This document shows, in pieces, positions 53,440 to 63,963 of a stretch of DNA of 64,000 nucleotides. The notes under the pieces were generated by a model. That model was not told where the DNA came from and did no database searches. It saw only the letters and a program-made list of their open reading frames with translations. This stretch comes from Sorex araneus. Lineage: Eukaryota > Chordata > Mammalia > Eulipotyphla > Soricidae. The position numbers were made by a program, and so were the translations under genes. Within the stretch, counting starts at the first letter, position 1, and each line of letters opens with the position of its first letter. The DNA lies in assembly GCF_027595985.1 (NCBI RefSeq), contig NC_073302.1, positions 211,885,689-211,949,688 of the forward strand, written 5' to 3'.

Positions 53440-53635
53440 GATTCATAAACATGTCTAATATCTCAAAATTTTATGGTTTACGTTCATGTTATTAAGTGTA
53501 CACATTTTCCATTTATGTTATTAAGTTTATTCCTAGGCATTTGATTCATTTTGATGCTATTTTGAAAGGTATTATTTTCTTATTTTTATTTTAGTTTGTT
53601 TATTGCTAACGTTTGGAAATATGAACATCTTTTAT
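53440..53635 (-). mobile_element. Old L1, left part
   Basis: TTATTAAGTTTATTCCTAGGCATTTGATT is a hallmark of reverse L1 ORF2 ('ttaagtttattcctaggtatttta'). It continues beyond the younger L1 at 55246. Confidence 0.75.
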
Positions 53636-53848
53636 TTTTTATTTTATTTATTTTATTTTTAAATGAATCACTGTGAGGTACAGTTACAGGCTTACAAATT
53701 TTCATGCTTATGTTTCAGTCATATAATGCTTGAGTACCCATCCCTCCACCCATGCCCATTCTCCACCACCAATGTCCGAGTATCTCTCCCACCACCCCCA
53801 TCCCATTTCCCCCACCTCCCCTGCCTCTGCAGCAGGGCATTCCCTTTT

Positions 53849-53912
<64 letters not shown>

Positions 53913-55245
53913 TTTGGGTGTTGTGGTTTGCAATAGAGGTATTGAGTGGCTGTCATGTTCGGTCTATAGTCTATTTTCAGCCCGCATCTCCCATCCCAAG
54001 CAGGCCCTCCAAGCACCCTTTACATGGTGGTTCCTTCTCTATCTGAGCTGCCTTTTACCCCAGCATGTGAAACCTGATTCCAACCTGTGGAGCAAACTTC
54101 CTGGTACTCATCTCTACTATTCTTGGGTGTTAGTGTCCTATTCTGTTACTTTAAATTCCACAAATTAGTGCAATCTCTCTATGTCTGTCCCTCTCTTTCT
54201 GACTCATTTCACTTAACATGATACTTTCCATGTTGGTGCACCTATATGCAAATTTCATGACTTCATCTTTTCTAACAGCTGCATAGTATTCCATTGTGTA
54301 GATGTACCAGAGTTTCTTTAACCAGTCATCTGTTCTCGGGCACTCAGGTTTTTTCCAGATTCTGGCTATTGTAAACAGTGCTGCAATGAATATATAAGTG
54401 CAGATGTCATTTCTACTATACTTATATGCATCTCTGGGATATATTCCCAGAAATGGTATTGCTGGGTCAAATGGGAAATCTATTTCTAATTTTTTGAGGA
54501 GCGTCCATACGGTTTTCCAAATGAGCTGAACCAGTCGGCATTCACACCAGCAGTGAAGGAGAGTCCCTTTCTCCCCACATCTGCTCCAAAACTGGTTGCT
54601 TATGTTCTTTTGGATGTTTTCCAGCCTCTGTGGTGTGAGATGATATCACATAGTTGTTTTGATCTGCACCTCCCTGATGATTAGTGATGAGGAGCATTTT
54701 TTCATATGCCTTTTTGCCATTCAGATTTCTTCTTTGATAAATTTCTGTTCATTTCATCGCCCCATTTTCTGATGGGGTTGGATGTTTTCTTCTTGTAGAG
54801 TTCAACCAGTGTCTTGTATATCCTTGATATCAACCCCTTATCAGATGGGTATTGGGTGAATATCCTTTCCCATTCTGTAGATTGTCTTTGTTTTTTGGTC
54901 ACTGTATCTTTTGTGGTGCAGAAGCTTCTTAATTTAAGATAGTCCCATTTTTTTTTTTATCTCTCTTTCCACTTGCTTGGTCAGTGGAGTGTCATTTTTG
55001 AAGATACTTTCAGCTTCAATGTTCGTGGAGGGTTTTGCCAACCTTGTCTTCAGTGTGCCTTATGGATTCTAGTCTGATGTTGAGGTCTTTAATCCATTTT
55101 GATCTGACTTTTGTGCATGGTGTTAGGTTGAGGTCTGAGCCCATTTTTTATATATACTGTCCAGTGTTGCCAGCACCATTTGTAAAATAGGCTTTCCTTG
55201 CTCCACTTTACATTTCTTGCTCCCTTATCAAAGATTAGATGATCA
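53636..55245 (-). mobile_element. Younger L1, 5'-truncated, nested
   Basis: About 1.6 kb. A/T-rich end, GAATCACTGTGAGGTACAG, a 3' UTR with (TC)n at 53851-53910, then about 1.05 kb of ORF2 on the minus strand with landmarks GTATTCCATTGTGTAGATG, TTGCTGGGTCAAATGGG and a conserved RKWGDEMNRNLSKKKSEWQK-like peptide at 54702-54902. The frame is broken by several indels. It stops abruptly near CAAAGATTAGATGATCATA, then the older L1 resumes. Confidence 0.93.
53851..53910. repeat. (TC)n in L1 3' UTR
   Basis: Pure TC array at the homologous position to 33797-33859. Confidence 0.95.
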
Positions 55246-55574
55246 TATAACAAATTACTTTTATAAGTTGATCTTGACTTATAAACTTGGTGAACTCACA
55301 AATTCTAATATTTTTTAGTGATTTCTTTATATCTTTTTCTTGTCTGTGACTTTCCTATTTAGAACCTGTATACAATATTGATCTCTCTGGTAAGAGTGAA
55401 TATCCGTATCTAATATTTGACTTTAGAGGAAGAACCTTTATTCTTTCATTATTACATATATGTTAACTTCAGATCTTCTTATTTGGGTGAGGAGATTCCT
55501 TTATATTAGTGTTTTGATTATGAAATAGGTTAGATCTTGTCAAGTGCTATTTATAAATACATTTTTTTTTTTTG

Positions 55575-55827
55575 TCTCTTGTGATGTTCATGTTGGACAG
55601 GGTGTTTGCCTTGCACTCGGGCGACCTAGGTTCGATACCTCGCCTCTCTCAAAGAGTCCGGCAAGTTACGTAGAGTATCCTGCCCGCACGGCAGAGCCTG
55701 GCAAGCTACCCGTGGCGTATTCGATATGCCAAAAACAGTAACAAGTCTCACAATGGAGACATTACTGGTGCCTGCTCGAGCAAATCGATGAGCAACAGGA
55801 TGACAGTGATACAGTGATACAGTATTT
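55575..55827 (+). mobile_element. Type B SINE, altered 5' end
   Basis: The first 25 bp of the head are replaced (TTGTGATGTTCATGTTGGAC). From GGGTGTTTGCCTTGCACTCG on it is standard: CTGGCAAGCTACCCGTGGCG, TATTCGATATGCC, TCTCACAATGGAGACATTAC and the tail GATGACAGTGATACAGTGAT. Confidence 0.93.
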
Positions 55828-56405
55828 CATGGAGTTTTTTTTCATCTATTTATATTTACAGGTATATTAATTTATAGGTTTCTTGAGATGTTTTTTGTTT
55901 GGTTTTGTTGTCAAGATAATATTAGTCTCATAGAACGAGCTTAGAAGTGCTTTGTTCTCTGTATTTTGGAAGAGTTTCAGTGAACTTAAAGTCTGTTTTG
56001 AGTTTTCCTTTTGATTACTCCTTTGACTTATTGGTTATTTAAGTATGTTGCTTAATTTACACATTGCTGTTAATTTCCCAGATTTCCTTCTGTTGCTGAT
56101 TTCTAACTTTATTTCATTATAGTTGGAGAGCATACTTTTATAATTCCAGTCTTTTAAAATTTACTGAGGTTTGTTTTATGATCTACAAAGTCTATCCTGA
56201 AGAATATTCTAGGTATCATTGAGATGAATCTCTATTCTGCTGTTTGGTATACTGTTATATTTATCTCTCTTGATTGTATTTGGTTTATAGTCTTGTTTAA
56301 GTTTTTAAATAGCTTTTTGATCTTTTGCCTATTTCTTTCAGTTATAGTATTGAAAGTGAGATACTGTAATTTCCAAATATTATTGTTATGTTATATATTT
56401 CCCCC

Positions 56406-56587
56406 CCTTTTTTTTTTGGCTTTTTGCGTCACACCCGGCAATGCACAGGAGTCACTCCTTTTTCTCATGCACTCAGGAACTACTCCTAGCGATGCTCAGG
56501 GGACCATATGGGATGCCGGGAATCGAACCCAGGTCGGCCACGTGCAAGGCAAACGCCCTACCTGCTGTGCTATTGCTCCAGCCCCAT
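56406..56587 (-). mobile_element. Young type A SINE
   Basis: GGCTTTTTGCGTCACACCCG to CTATTGCTCCAGCCCC. Flanks ATATTTCCCCCC (56395) and ATATTTCCCCC (56587) look like a target duplication of 11 or more bp. Confidence 0.95.
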
Positions 56588-57190
56588 ATTTCCCCCTTTA
56601 ATTAATTCTGTCAGCTTTTGTTTCATGTACCTTGGGATGGCTTTATTTTAGGCATTCATACATGTGTATATATTTGTGTGTGTATACATGTTTCTCTGTA
56701 GTAAATATATATATATGTGTGTATATATATATTTTTGTGTCTGTTTGATTGTTCCATCTACCTGAAAGCTTAACTTTTTCAAAATTTTAAATGCTGTTTT
56801 TTGCATCTACTTGTACTTTTTAAATTTATTTTGTTAGAGTAATTGTATAGTCAGTTCAGATCCCTTTTGGTTATTTTTAGTATAGTATATTTTCTCATTC
56901 TTTGAAAATGAAGTGTGTCTCTTATAGAGAACATATAGATATATCATGCTTTCTGATTCATTCTGCCTTTTGGTTGCAGTATTTAATTTATTAGCTTTTT
57001 ATATAATTCCTGCAAAAATTATGATTTTTATGCCAGTCATTTTGCTGATGACTTTTATTATTATTTCTTTATTTTCGCTTCTCTATTAGTTCATTTCTGT
57101 CTCCTTTTGTGCATTATATTTATTTTCTGGTATGCCATTTTGATTCTCATGTGATCCATTATATTTTTTGTTCTGGTTGTTGTAAGCACA

Positions 57191-58244
57191 TAGCCACAAG
57201 ATCCACACTTAGAGGTCCCAGGAGCACTTTGGTCTTGAAATTTTCAGATGGTTTTATGGGGTGGGGTTTTGGCTTAACATTGGCCAAGAAATTTGCCTGT
57301 GAAATTTTTTCCTTGGAGACACAGTATTTTCACGTATAGTTTGAATCTTCTGTTATTAGGTGTTCAGTGGGGCATCTATTTGCTCTGTTGTTAGCTCCAG
57401 GCCATGATCTTCCTTCTAATTAATTCAACACATGTATATTGAATATATGTTCTTTTCAAGGAGCTTTGCAGTCATGTGTAAAACCAGGTGGGTCTTTTCC
57501 CCCTATCTTAGGGTCTAAAATAGATTTTACTGACTCAGAAATCTTAGGGAGCGTTGAATTATCCAGGGAACTTTGATGCCCATGATGGGCCTGTTGTCAA
57601 CTCCAGGGCATTCCTGTTCAGATGAGACCAGCAGAGATTTACAGCTCAAAGGAGAAGTTTTGAAATGCCAACATTTCTCTGTAGTAGGAATCAGTACAGT
57701 TGTTTTATCAGCTCTTATGTATGAGCTCAGACCATGTATCTCGTTTTTTAAGTGGGGGAGGGCACAGTCCCTGCGACAGTGCTCAGGCTGCTCAGGGCTC
57801 AGTCCTGGTGGTACTCTGAGGGCCTAATGGTGTGTGAGGCCCAACTAAGGCCTTCCCCACATGAGTAATAGCTCAGCCTTTTGTGCTGTGTGATTTGTCA
57901 AATTAATTTTAAGTATTTTGCTAGCTTAATTTACTCAATCTTGAAAATATCCCCATTTAAAATTGAGTTTTTTCAGTGTTTCGTTTTCACTGAGTCAAAC
58001 CAGCCCTTCAAACTTACTCTTCCCTGTTCCGCACAATAGATGCGGACTGCAAATGACAGTTATCTTAAAATTCACTTTAAAATATCATTAATATCTTCAC
58101 TTTGGTTTCTACCATTTTGATAATTCTTTTGACGAACAAGTTGTAGGTTTTTGAGTACTTTTTGTTCACCCTTAAAAGAAGAAGAAAAAAATTAGAATTC
58201 ATTATATTTAAGTTTTTTAAAAATTTTTATTATTTTGGGTTGGA
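57191..58244. other. Unassigned DNA with decayed SINE
   Basis: A decayed minus-strand SINE is likely at 57750-57885 (CGACAGTGCTCAGGCTGCTC, CAGTCCTGGTGGTACTC). The rest shows nothing recognisable. Confidence 0.4.
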
Positions 58245-58380
58245 GGTTGAGGTCACTCAGTTGTGCTTAGGGCTTACTCCTGATTTTGAGCTTAGGGGTT
58301 ACTCCTGATGGTGTTCAGGGAACCATATGCATTACTGGGAATCGAACTGGGGTTGGTCACACTCAAGACAAGTTTGTTTT
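58245..58380 (-). mobile_element. Old type A SINE
   Basis: GTGCTTAGGGCTTACTCCTG, TTAGGGGTTACTCCTGATGG, ACCATATGCATTACTGGG, ATCGAACTGGGGTTGG. The head end is lost into the adjacent poly(T). Confidence 0.82.
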
Positions 58381-58660
58381 TTTTTTTAATACCATCACAA
58401 AACTATTAATGATTGGGTTTCAGTCATACAGTGTTCCAGCACCCAACCCTTCTCCACGGTACGTTTCCCATCACCAACGTCCCCAGTTTCTCTCCCACTA
58501 CTCCATTATCACCTCTGTACTCCACTGGCTTCTGTGGCAGGCTCCTGTCTTCTCTCTCTGTCTTTGTCTCTGTCTCTCTCTCTCTCCTTTTGTGTTTTAT
58601 GATCTGCAAATACAGGTACTAAGAGGTCATCATGTTTGTTCAGGGCATTCAATATTTTTG
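58381..58660 (-). mobile_element. L1 3' UTR
   Basis: T-rich end, GGGTTTCAGTCATACAGTGTTCC, CCATCACCAACGTCCCCAG, an imperfect TC/TCTG tract (58549-58586), CCTTTTGTGTTTTATGATCTGC. Confidence 0.88.
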
Positions 58661-58689
58661 TCAGAAAGATACAACTGGAGTAGTTTGGT

Positions 58690-59022
58690 TTTTTTTTAAT
58701 TGTGGCAGCTTTGGGGCATGGATATAACTGCCAGCACTTCTGGAAGTGCAGAGAGGTGGGGGAAGGTGGCCCATCCCAACCCCAGGAAAGCCTGGAGATT
58801 TCAGTCCCAAAACCTGTATGCCCAGATTTTTGGCAGACTAGTATCTTGGTGAGGTTTGTCTTGAGACTGTGGAGTCTGGCCAGGGGCGTGGTGGCAATTT
58901 TGGATTGTGGTTGCAAGTGCTTCGGTTGGGGGAGCTCTGTTTGTGTGGGCCCCACTCTGATCTATCCCGGTCTGCCCAGCCTTGTGTGGGTCCTACATTA
59001 ACTGCAATTTTTGATTTCTTTC
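58690..59022 (-). mobile_element. Possible third relative of composite repeat
   Basis: GGAAGGTGGCCCATCCCAACC, AGCCTGGAGATTTCAGTCCC align with GGAAGAGGCCCAGTCCCGATC, GGCTTGGAGGTCTCAGCCCC of 15440-15490. The similarity is interrupted and weak outside about 58730-58820. A type B SINE in the same orientation follows on its right. Confidence 0.35.
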
Positions 59023-59042
59023 GAGACTCATTTATGAGTCTC
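59023..59042. repeat. 20-bp palindrome
   Basis: GAGACTCATTTATGAGTCTC: 9-bp perfect arms around TT, ending directly at the type B SINE tail. Confidence 0.9.
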
Positions 59043-59287
59043 TTAAGCACTGTAGCACTGTCGTCCCGTTGTTCATTGATTTGCTCGAGCGGCACCAATA
59101 ACATCTCCATTGTGAGACTTGTTATTGTTTTTGGCAGATCAAATACGCCATGGATAGCTTGCCAGGCTCTGCCGTGCAGGTGGGATTCTCTCGGTAGTTT
59201 GCTGGGCTCTCCGAGAGGACAGGAATTGAACCCGGGTCAGCCATGTGCAAGGCAAAAGCCCTACCTGCTGGGCTATTGCTCCAGTCC
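59043..59287 (-). mobile_element. Type B SINE
   Basis: Complete reverse copy from tail (AAGCACTGTAGCACTGTCGT) through CTTGCCAGGCTCTGCCGTGC to the head end CTATTGCTCCAGTCC. One base is lost in CCGAGAGGACAGG. Confidence 0.94.
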
Positions 59288-59302
59288 AAAAGTAAAGTTA
59301 GC

Positions 59303-59375
59303 CGCCTGAACAGGTGCTTGAACCCTTGGACCCTCAGATTAAAAGTCTGATGCTCCACCAGTGAGCTATCCAGGC
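59303..59375 (-). tRNA. tRNA-Lys(TTT)-like gene, probably pseudogene
   Basis: Reverse complement gives 73 nt starting GCCTGGATAGCTCACTGG. The 7-bp acceptor stem (GCCTGGA with TTCAGGC, one G-U) is intact, and the anticodon arm TCAGA-CTTTTAA-TCTGA is perfect with anticodon TTT. The D loop is one base short compared with mammalian tRNA-Lys(TTT). The T arm (CAAGGGTTCAAGCACCTG) has an extra base and mispairs. No CCA and no T-run terminator directly downstream. It is probably a retro-derived or degenerate copy and not an active gene. Confidence 0.75.
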
Positions 59376-60015
59376 CCACTGAAGGGAGGTTGGTAAATGA
59401 GCTTTTATGGCTGAGCTGGATGTGGTGGTGGGTGTGGCTTCCACATGCATAACTTTAGGGGCTTTCATTTCTCAAGAAACTTGGTCTTTATTTGTAGGAG
59501 TTTGGCTGTAGGTACATCGGTAGTTTTGGAGTATCAGGAAGCCCACATTTGTGACCCCATCCACTGTTCGGAGCACCGAGAGCTGCTGTCCTCCCCCCAG
59601 CTCTGCCTATTGCCACTGGGATGCCATACCTTGACCAGAAATACCCCTAAGATTAGTGTCTTAACCCCAGTTTGACCTCTCTGACCCCCTTTTTTAACAA
59701 AAATTCTTTTTAGAATTTGAAATTTATCTATTTGAATAATATTATTTCCCTCAAAGAACTGGCTAGACATTTTTTTGGCAATGAACTGTGTATGTGTTGA
59801 TGACATTGATTTGGGTACAGGGACCCACACAGTAGAGGCTGCCCGCCATGGCCTTGCCCAAGTGCCAGATGGCTGAATCTTAAGTCAGCCCTGTACAAGA
59901 AACATCTCACTGCCAAAGAACTCTCATACAAATCAGTTTTCTAGCTCAGCATTACCTGGCTCACCTTAGCTAGAAGATAGGACCTGCAAGCCTTATAAAA
60001 AATTCGTAGCCCATA
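59376..60015. other. Unassigned DNA
   Basis: No repeat recognised. CCTTATAAAAAATTCG at about 59991 is TATA-like but lies next to the L1 tail and has no supporting context. Confidence 0.4.
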
Positions 60016-60425
60016 ATATGAGACTGACACCCAAGGACAGTAGACACAAGGGCCAGGAATATTGCTCCATAGTTGGAAGCCTGCCTCGTGAGCTGGGGGA
60101 GAAGGCAGCTAGGATAGAGAAGGGGTCACTAAGTCAATGATGGAGTCATTTGGGATGGGAGATGTGTGCTGAAAGTAGATAAAGGACCAAACGTGATGAC
60201 CTCTCAGTATCTGTATTGCAAACCATAATGCCCAAAAGTAGAGAGAGAGTATGGGTAATATTGTCTGCTTTAGAGCCAGGGGGAGAGTTGGGAGGCAGGG
60301 AGGATACTGGGGACATCGGTGGTGGAAAATGTGCACTGGTGGAGGGATGGGTGTTCGATCAATGTATGACTGAAACTCAAACATGAAAGCTTTGTAACTG
60401 TATCTCTCAATGATTAAAAAAAAAA
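60016..60425 (+). mobile_element. L1 3' UTR
   Basis: ATGAGACTGACACCCAAGGAC, GACCTCTCAGTATCTGTATTGC, ATGCCCAAAAG, short GAGAGAG, CATCGGTGGTGGAAAATGTGC, GGAGGGATGGGTGTTCGATC, ATGAAAGCTTTGTAACTGTATC, poly(A). Severely 5' truncated. Confidence 0.93.
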
Positions 60426-60995
60426 GAGAGAATTTCATCCTTTTGTGTAGCTGAATAGCAGGAATTTGATTTGTCTAGAGCAGAACTGAAGAGCTCATTT
60501 CTCTAAACAAAGAATTTATTAACCAAACGATCATCAGAAAAGCAGTGTGGATAATAGAAAGCCATGAAGAGGAACAGCGCCATCTCAACAGCTACTCTCA
60601 GGGGCCACAGATGGCAGAGCAATCTAGGAGCTCCACAAAAAAAGAAAATCAGCTAATGGAGGGGTGAGAGAAAAGTTCAAGGTGAAACTAAAGGACGTTA
60701 GGACCCCCAGTCTCTGACTTGGGAGGGAGGAAGATCCAATAGCAAATTGAAAAGAGTGGAAGAGTAGGTCACAACTGGTGGTGTTCAAGAGCCACACTTG
60801 ACTTTCTGCTCAAGGAACTATATGCAGTGCTTGGATTCAAGCCATTGTTGAAGCTATGCCCGCCGCTGCCTTGCCAGCACTCAGGACAAGATCCAGTAAA
60901 ACAGCAGATGCCTCTAGGAGGACAGCCCAGGAAAGTGACTCCCTGAAGATACGCTTTACTTCCTCATTCAGATGTTGCAAATAAAAGCCTAGAGA
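60426..60995. other. Mostly single-copy DNA
   Basis: A short decayed SINE is likely at 60765-60850 (CAACTGGTGGTGTTCAAGAG). Otherwise nothing recognised. Confidence 0.4.
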
Positions 60996-60997
60996 AT

Positions 60998-60999
<2 letters not shown>

Positions 61000-61047
<48 letters not shown>
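61000..61047. repeat. (AT)n microsatellite
   Basis: Perfect AT array of about 24 units. Confidence 0.98.
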
Positions 61048-61051
<4 letters not shown>

Positions 61052-61707
61052 CCATAGCTCACCACCAGTCATGAAATGCACCTTGCTGCCTGTGAGACAC
61101 TTCCCTGATCTTTATGATGTTTTTCTTTTGAATCAGAGTCATGAATGACACTTGTTATTAAGTTGCTTTTGTCACTTGACACTGTTAACACCTGATTTAT
61201 ATTTTAACAACTCACCTGATGACACTAATGTGTGATACTTATACCATATGTTCAAAACACCAATCTAGGAAAATAGAGAAATTTTACTTTTCCAGTGATG
61301 GATGGCAGCAGTTTTCTTATACTGTGTGACTTTAAGTAAGTTTTACTGGGGGTAAGCTGTATGAGAGACCTATGTTTAGTAGGGATGAAAGGTTTGGTTT
61401 TCATGAGACTATCTAAAAGATGGCAGCTGGGAGTAAATCTTACCTGTGCGGTTAGAAGAGCAACAGGGGATATGGGTGTGGCAGCTGAGTCTCACTGGGC
61501 AATGTTTAATGTGACATTTGCTATTACCTTCCTATCGTTCTTTCTCAAAAACTATCAGTTGGTTTCATATTTCTATCCTGTTTCTGTTTAGTTTTCTTTA
61601 TGAATACTTTATCACTAAAATATATTCTAGTTTGGAAAATTATATTACATTTACATGAAAAAGGAGTTTTTAATTCTTTCAGTGTAGTTGACTAAAAATT
61701 AATTTGG

Positions 61708-61710
<3 letters not shown>
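61048..61710. other. Single-copy DNA
   Basis: Nothing recognised. Confidence 0.5.

Positions 61711-61711
<1 letters not shown>

Positions 61712-61755
<44 letters not shown>
61712..61755. repeat. (CA)n microsatellite
   Basis: Perfect AC array of about 22 units. Confidence 0.98.
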
Positions 61756-61757
<2 letters not shown>

Positions 61758-62275
61758 CTAAAGGCAGTCAATGAACAATGGTGGCTTAAAGTGGTTGATG
61801 AATCTGTTGTGTAGTTCAGAATATTTGCATAAGAATTTGATCATGAAAGCATATTTTCCTTCTCCACTCGAAAAAAAAATCAGTCTCCCCTCTTGGCCCC
61901 CTCCACAATTTTACTCAGCGTTTTCTATACAAATATTTTTATGGGAACACTTTACTCTCGGGAGCCTTAGTCATTGATAACTTCCTACAACTATCTTTTG
62001 TGGCATAGAAGAAAAAAAATGGGTGTCAGGATTTTCTCTTTTAGTCAGGAGTTTCTTGATGTACTTGCTTCAACCTCATCCTGGCTGGGCGTGACACTGA
62101 TCTGTAAATGGGCCTCTCTGTTTTATCAAGGCACACAGTTTCTCTCTAAAAGGAGACTCTAACAGCCCAGAGACTCAGGTCTTCAGAGCCCCGCCAGAAG
62201 TCAGGGGAGCAATATGCTTCCTTCATCCCACACATTTAAGACAAATGAAAATATTTGCAGAAATTTTGCATGTCA
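61756..62275. other. Single-copy DNA
   Basis: Nothing recognised. Confidence 0.5.
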
Positions 62276-62284
62276 GTTTGTGTT

Positions 62285-62480
62285 GAATAATCACCGACCT
62301 CTTTAATTTGCTGTGATTGCAATGCAATGAGAAGGATTCAGATCTCAGTTCTGCTGCCTGCTAGTAGTAGGACATTGGGGCATTTATGAAGCCTCTCTGA
62401 ATTTATGCATCTTGAATGCTCAAGGTAATGATACTTGTGTTTCAGAGTTTGTAAAGATGATTTTTGTTAAGTGACTAGTA
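62285..62480 (+). mobile_element. MIR relic
   Basis: GGATTCAGATCTCAGTTCTGCTGCC, TAGTAGTAGGACATTGGGGCA, AAGCCTCTCTGAATTTATGCATC and AAGGTAATGATACTTGTG follow the MIR order. Confidence 0.75.
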
Positions 62481-62803
62481 ACTGGACGGTCCTAGGGTTT
62501 CAGCGACTGTTAGGCAAGTTAGTGAAAATTCAGAACGTTAAGTTGTGGACTATAATGAGAGATGAAGAAATCAGTTCAGGTTATATACATATTTGGAAGC
62601 TAGAGCAGCTATTGGTGATGTGACTGAAAGGAATTGGACTAGAGGAAAATGTATGAGGGAATTCTAAGAAATTATGAGACACCATTATTTACAAATGCTG
62701 CTAATGACAGGGTTTCATGCAATACAGAGTTCCAACAACAAATCCTTCACCAGCATCTGCTTCCTTCCACCACTGTCCATGGGGAATTCTTAAAGAATAT
62801 GTA

Positions 62804-62981
62804 GGGGCCGGAGCGATAGCACAGCGGGTAGGGCGTTTGCCTTGCACACGGCCGACCCGGGTTCAATCCCCGGCATCCCATATGGTCCCCCAAGCACCGC
62901 CAGGAGTAATTCCTGAGTGCAAAGCCAGGAGTAACCCCTGAGCATCGCTGGGTGTGACCCAAAAAGCAAAAAAAAAAAAAA
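62804..62981 (+). mobile_element. Young type A SINE with exact 12-bp duplication
   Basis: The best consensus-like copy in the window: GGGGCCGGAGCGATAGCACA, GCGGGTAGGGCGTTTGCC, GGTTCAATCCCCGG, CATCCCATATGGTCCCCC, AAGCACCGCCAGGAGTAATT, CATCGCTGGGTGTGACCC and a pure A tail. The target duplication AAAGAATATGTA is at 62792-62803 and 62982-62993. Confidence 0.98.
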
Positions 62982-63009
62982 AAAGAATATGTATCCTTAG
63001 GTTGGGTAG

Positions 63010-63135
63010 TTCAGTGATCAGTGGTACATGCCTGAAATGGGCTAGAACCCAAGTTTGAACTCTGGTACCATGTTGACCCTGGTGAATCAATCTGGAGGCC
63101 ACTGAGCATTTCTGGGTGTGATCCCTAGTGATGCC
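63010..63135 (+). mobile_element. Decayed SINE
   Basis: AACCCAAGTTTGAACTCTGG (B box) and GAGCATTTCTGGGTGTGATCCC (3' core) survive. Confidence 0.55.
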
Positions 63136-63246
63136 CAGCTCTGCCATCCTGGAGCAGCATGTATGAGTGGGACCAGGCAGTGAACTTTCTCGATGGATTG
63201 TCTGTGCAGGGCCCATGGGCCGCCTGAACTTTGCTTGGGAGGACTG

Positions 63247-63259
63247 CCCCCCCCCCCCC
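63247..63259. repeat. Poly(C) run
   Basis: Thirteen consecutive C residues. Confidence 0.95.
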
Positions 63260-63396
63260 GATAATATACACTCATAATTTGCTTTCCCCTCTCACCTGCC
63301 AATCAAATTTTTACTGAAACAAGCATTTCAAAGATATATTGAAATATTTAAGGCTTAGCTAAATGTTATAATATTTTGATTTAAAATATTTTACAT

Positions 63397-63562
63397 TGGG
63401 CCGGAGAGTACAATGAGTAAGGCGCTAATGTTGCTTTTAGTCAACTTGGGTTCTGTCTCTAGCACAGCTTCACGTCCTGAGTAGAACTAGGAGTGATCCC
63501 TGAGCACAAAGCCAGGAATAAGCCCTAAGCACCTCCAAGTATGACCCCTAAACACAAAGTAA
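63397..63562 (+). mobile_element. Old type A SINE
   Basis: GGGCCGGAGAGTACAATGAG, TCAACTTGGGTTCTGTCTC, CTAGGAGTGATCCCTGAGC, AAGCCAGGAATAAGCCC, TGACCCCTAAACACAAA. Confidence 0.85.
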
Positions 63563-63774
63563 GTAGTATGTAAAACAAAATTTAGAAAAAAACAAAACTT
63601 AAAAAAAATATGTGATTTTTAGGATTGTGTTATGTTCAGTTGTGCTATTTTTGGACATTTAGGCCAATGCTGTTTTCCATTTTTTCTTTCTATCCATTCC
63701 ATTATGTTTCATTTTCTTTATAGTATTTTTGATTCTATTTTTTTTTTATGGTATTGTAGTAGACTTTCAAGAGG

Positions 63775-63963
63775 GCTGGAGTGATAGCACAGCGAGTAGG
63801 GCGGTTTGCCTTGCATGCGGCCAACCTGGGTTTGAATCCCAGCATCCCATATGGTCTCCTGAGCACTGCCAGGAGTACTTCCTGAGTGTAGAACCAGGAG
63901 TAACCCCTGTGCATCGCCGGGTGTGAGCCCAAAAGCAAAAAAAAGTAAAAAATAAAAAAAAAG
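63775..63963 (+). mobile_element. Type A SINE
   Basis: GGGCTGGAGTGATAGCACAG, GGGTTTGAATCCCAGCATCC, CATATGGTCTCCTGAGC, ACCAGGAGTAACCCC, GCATCGCCGGGTGTGAGCCC and an A-rich tail with a few interruptions. Confidence 0.95.

Larger units (their letters stand above)
55246..57190 (-). mobile_element. Old L1, right part (ORF2)
   Basis: GAGATGAATCTCTATTCTGCTG (56221), CCCAGATTTCCTTCTGTTGCTGATTTCTA (56077) and TGATTCATTCTGCCTTTTGG (56953) are reverse ORF2 landmarks. It is interrupted by SINEs at 55575 and 56401 and by AT/GT microsatellites at 56660-56735. All frames are broken. Confidence 0.82.

Noticed and set aside
59288-59320. Retroviral primer-binding site for tRNA-Lys
   Set aside because: The similarity is not limited to the 18-nt 3' end. 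The whole 73-nt tRNA including the anticodon arm is present, and no LTR borders it.
59985-60010. TATA box (CCTTATAAAA) as a promoter
   Set aside because: No CpG enrichment, initiator or downstream exon. It is adjacent to the truncated L1 tail and best treated as chance.
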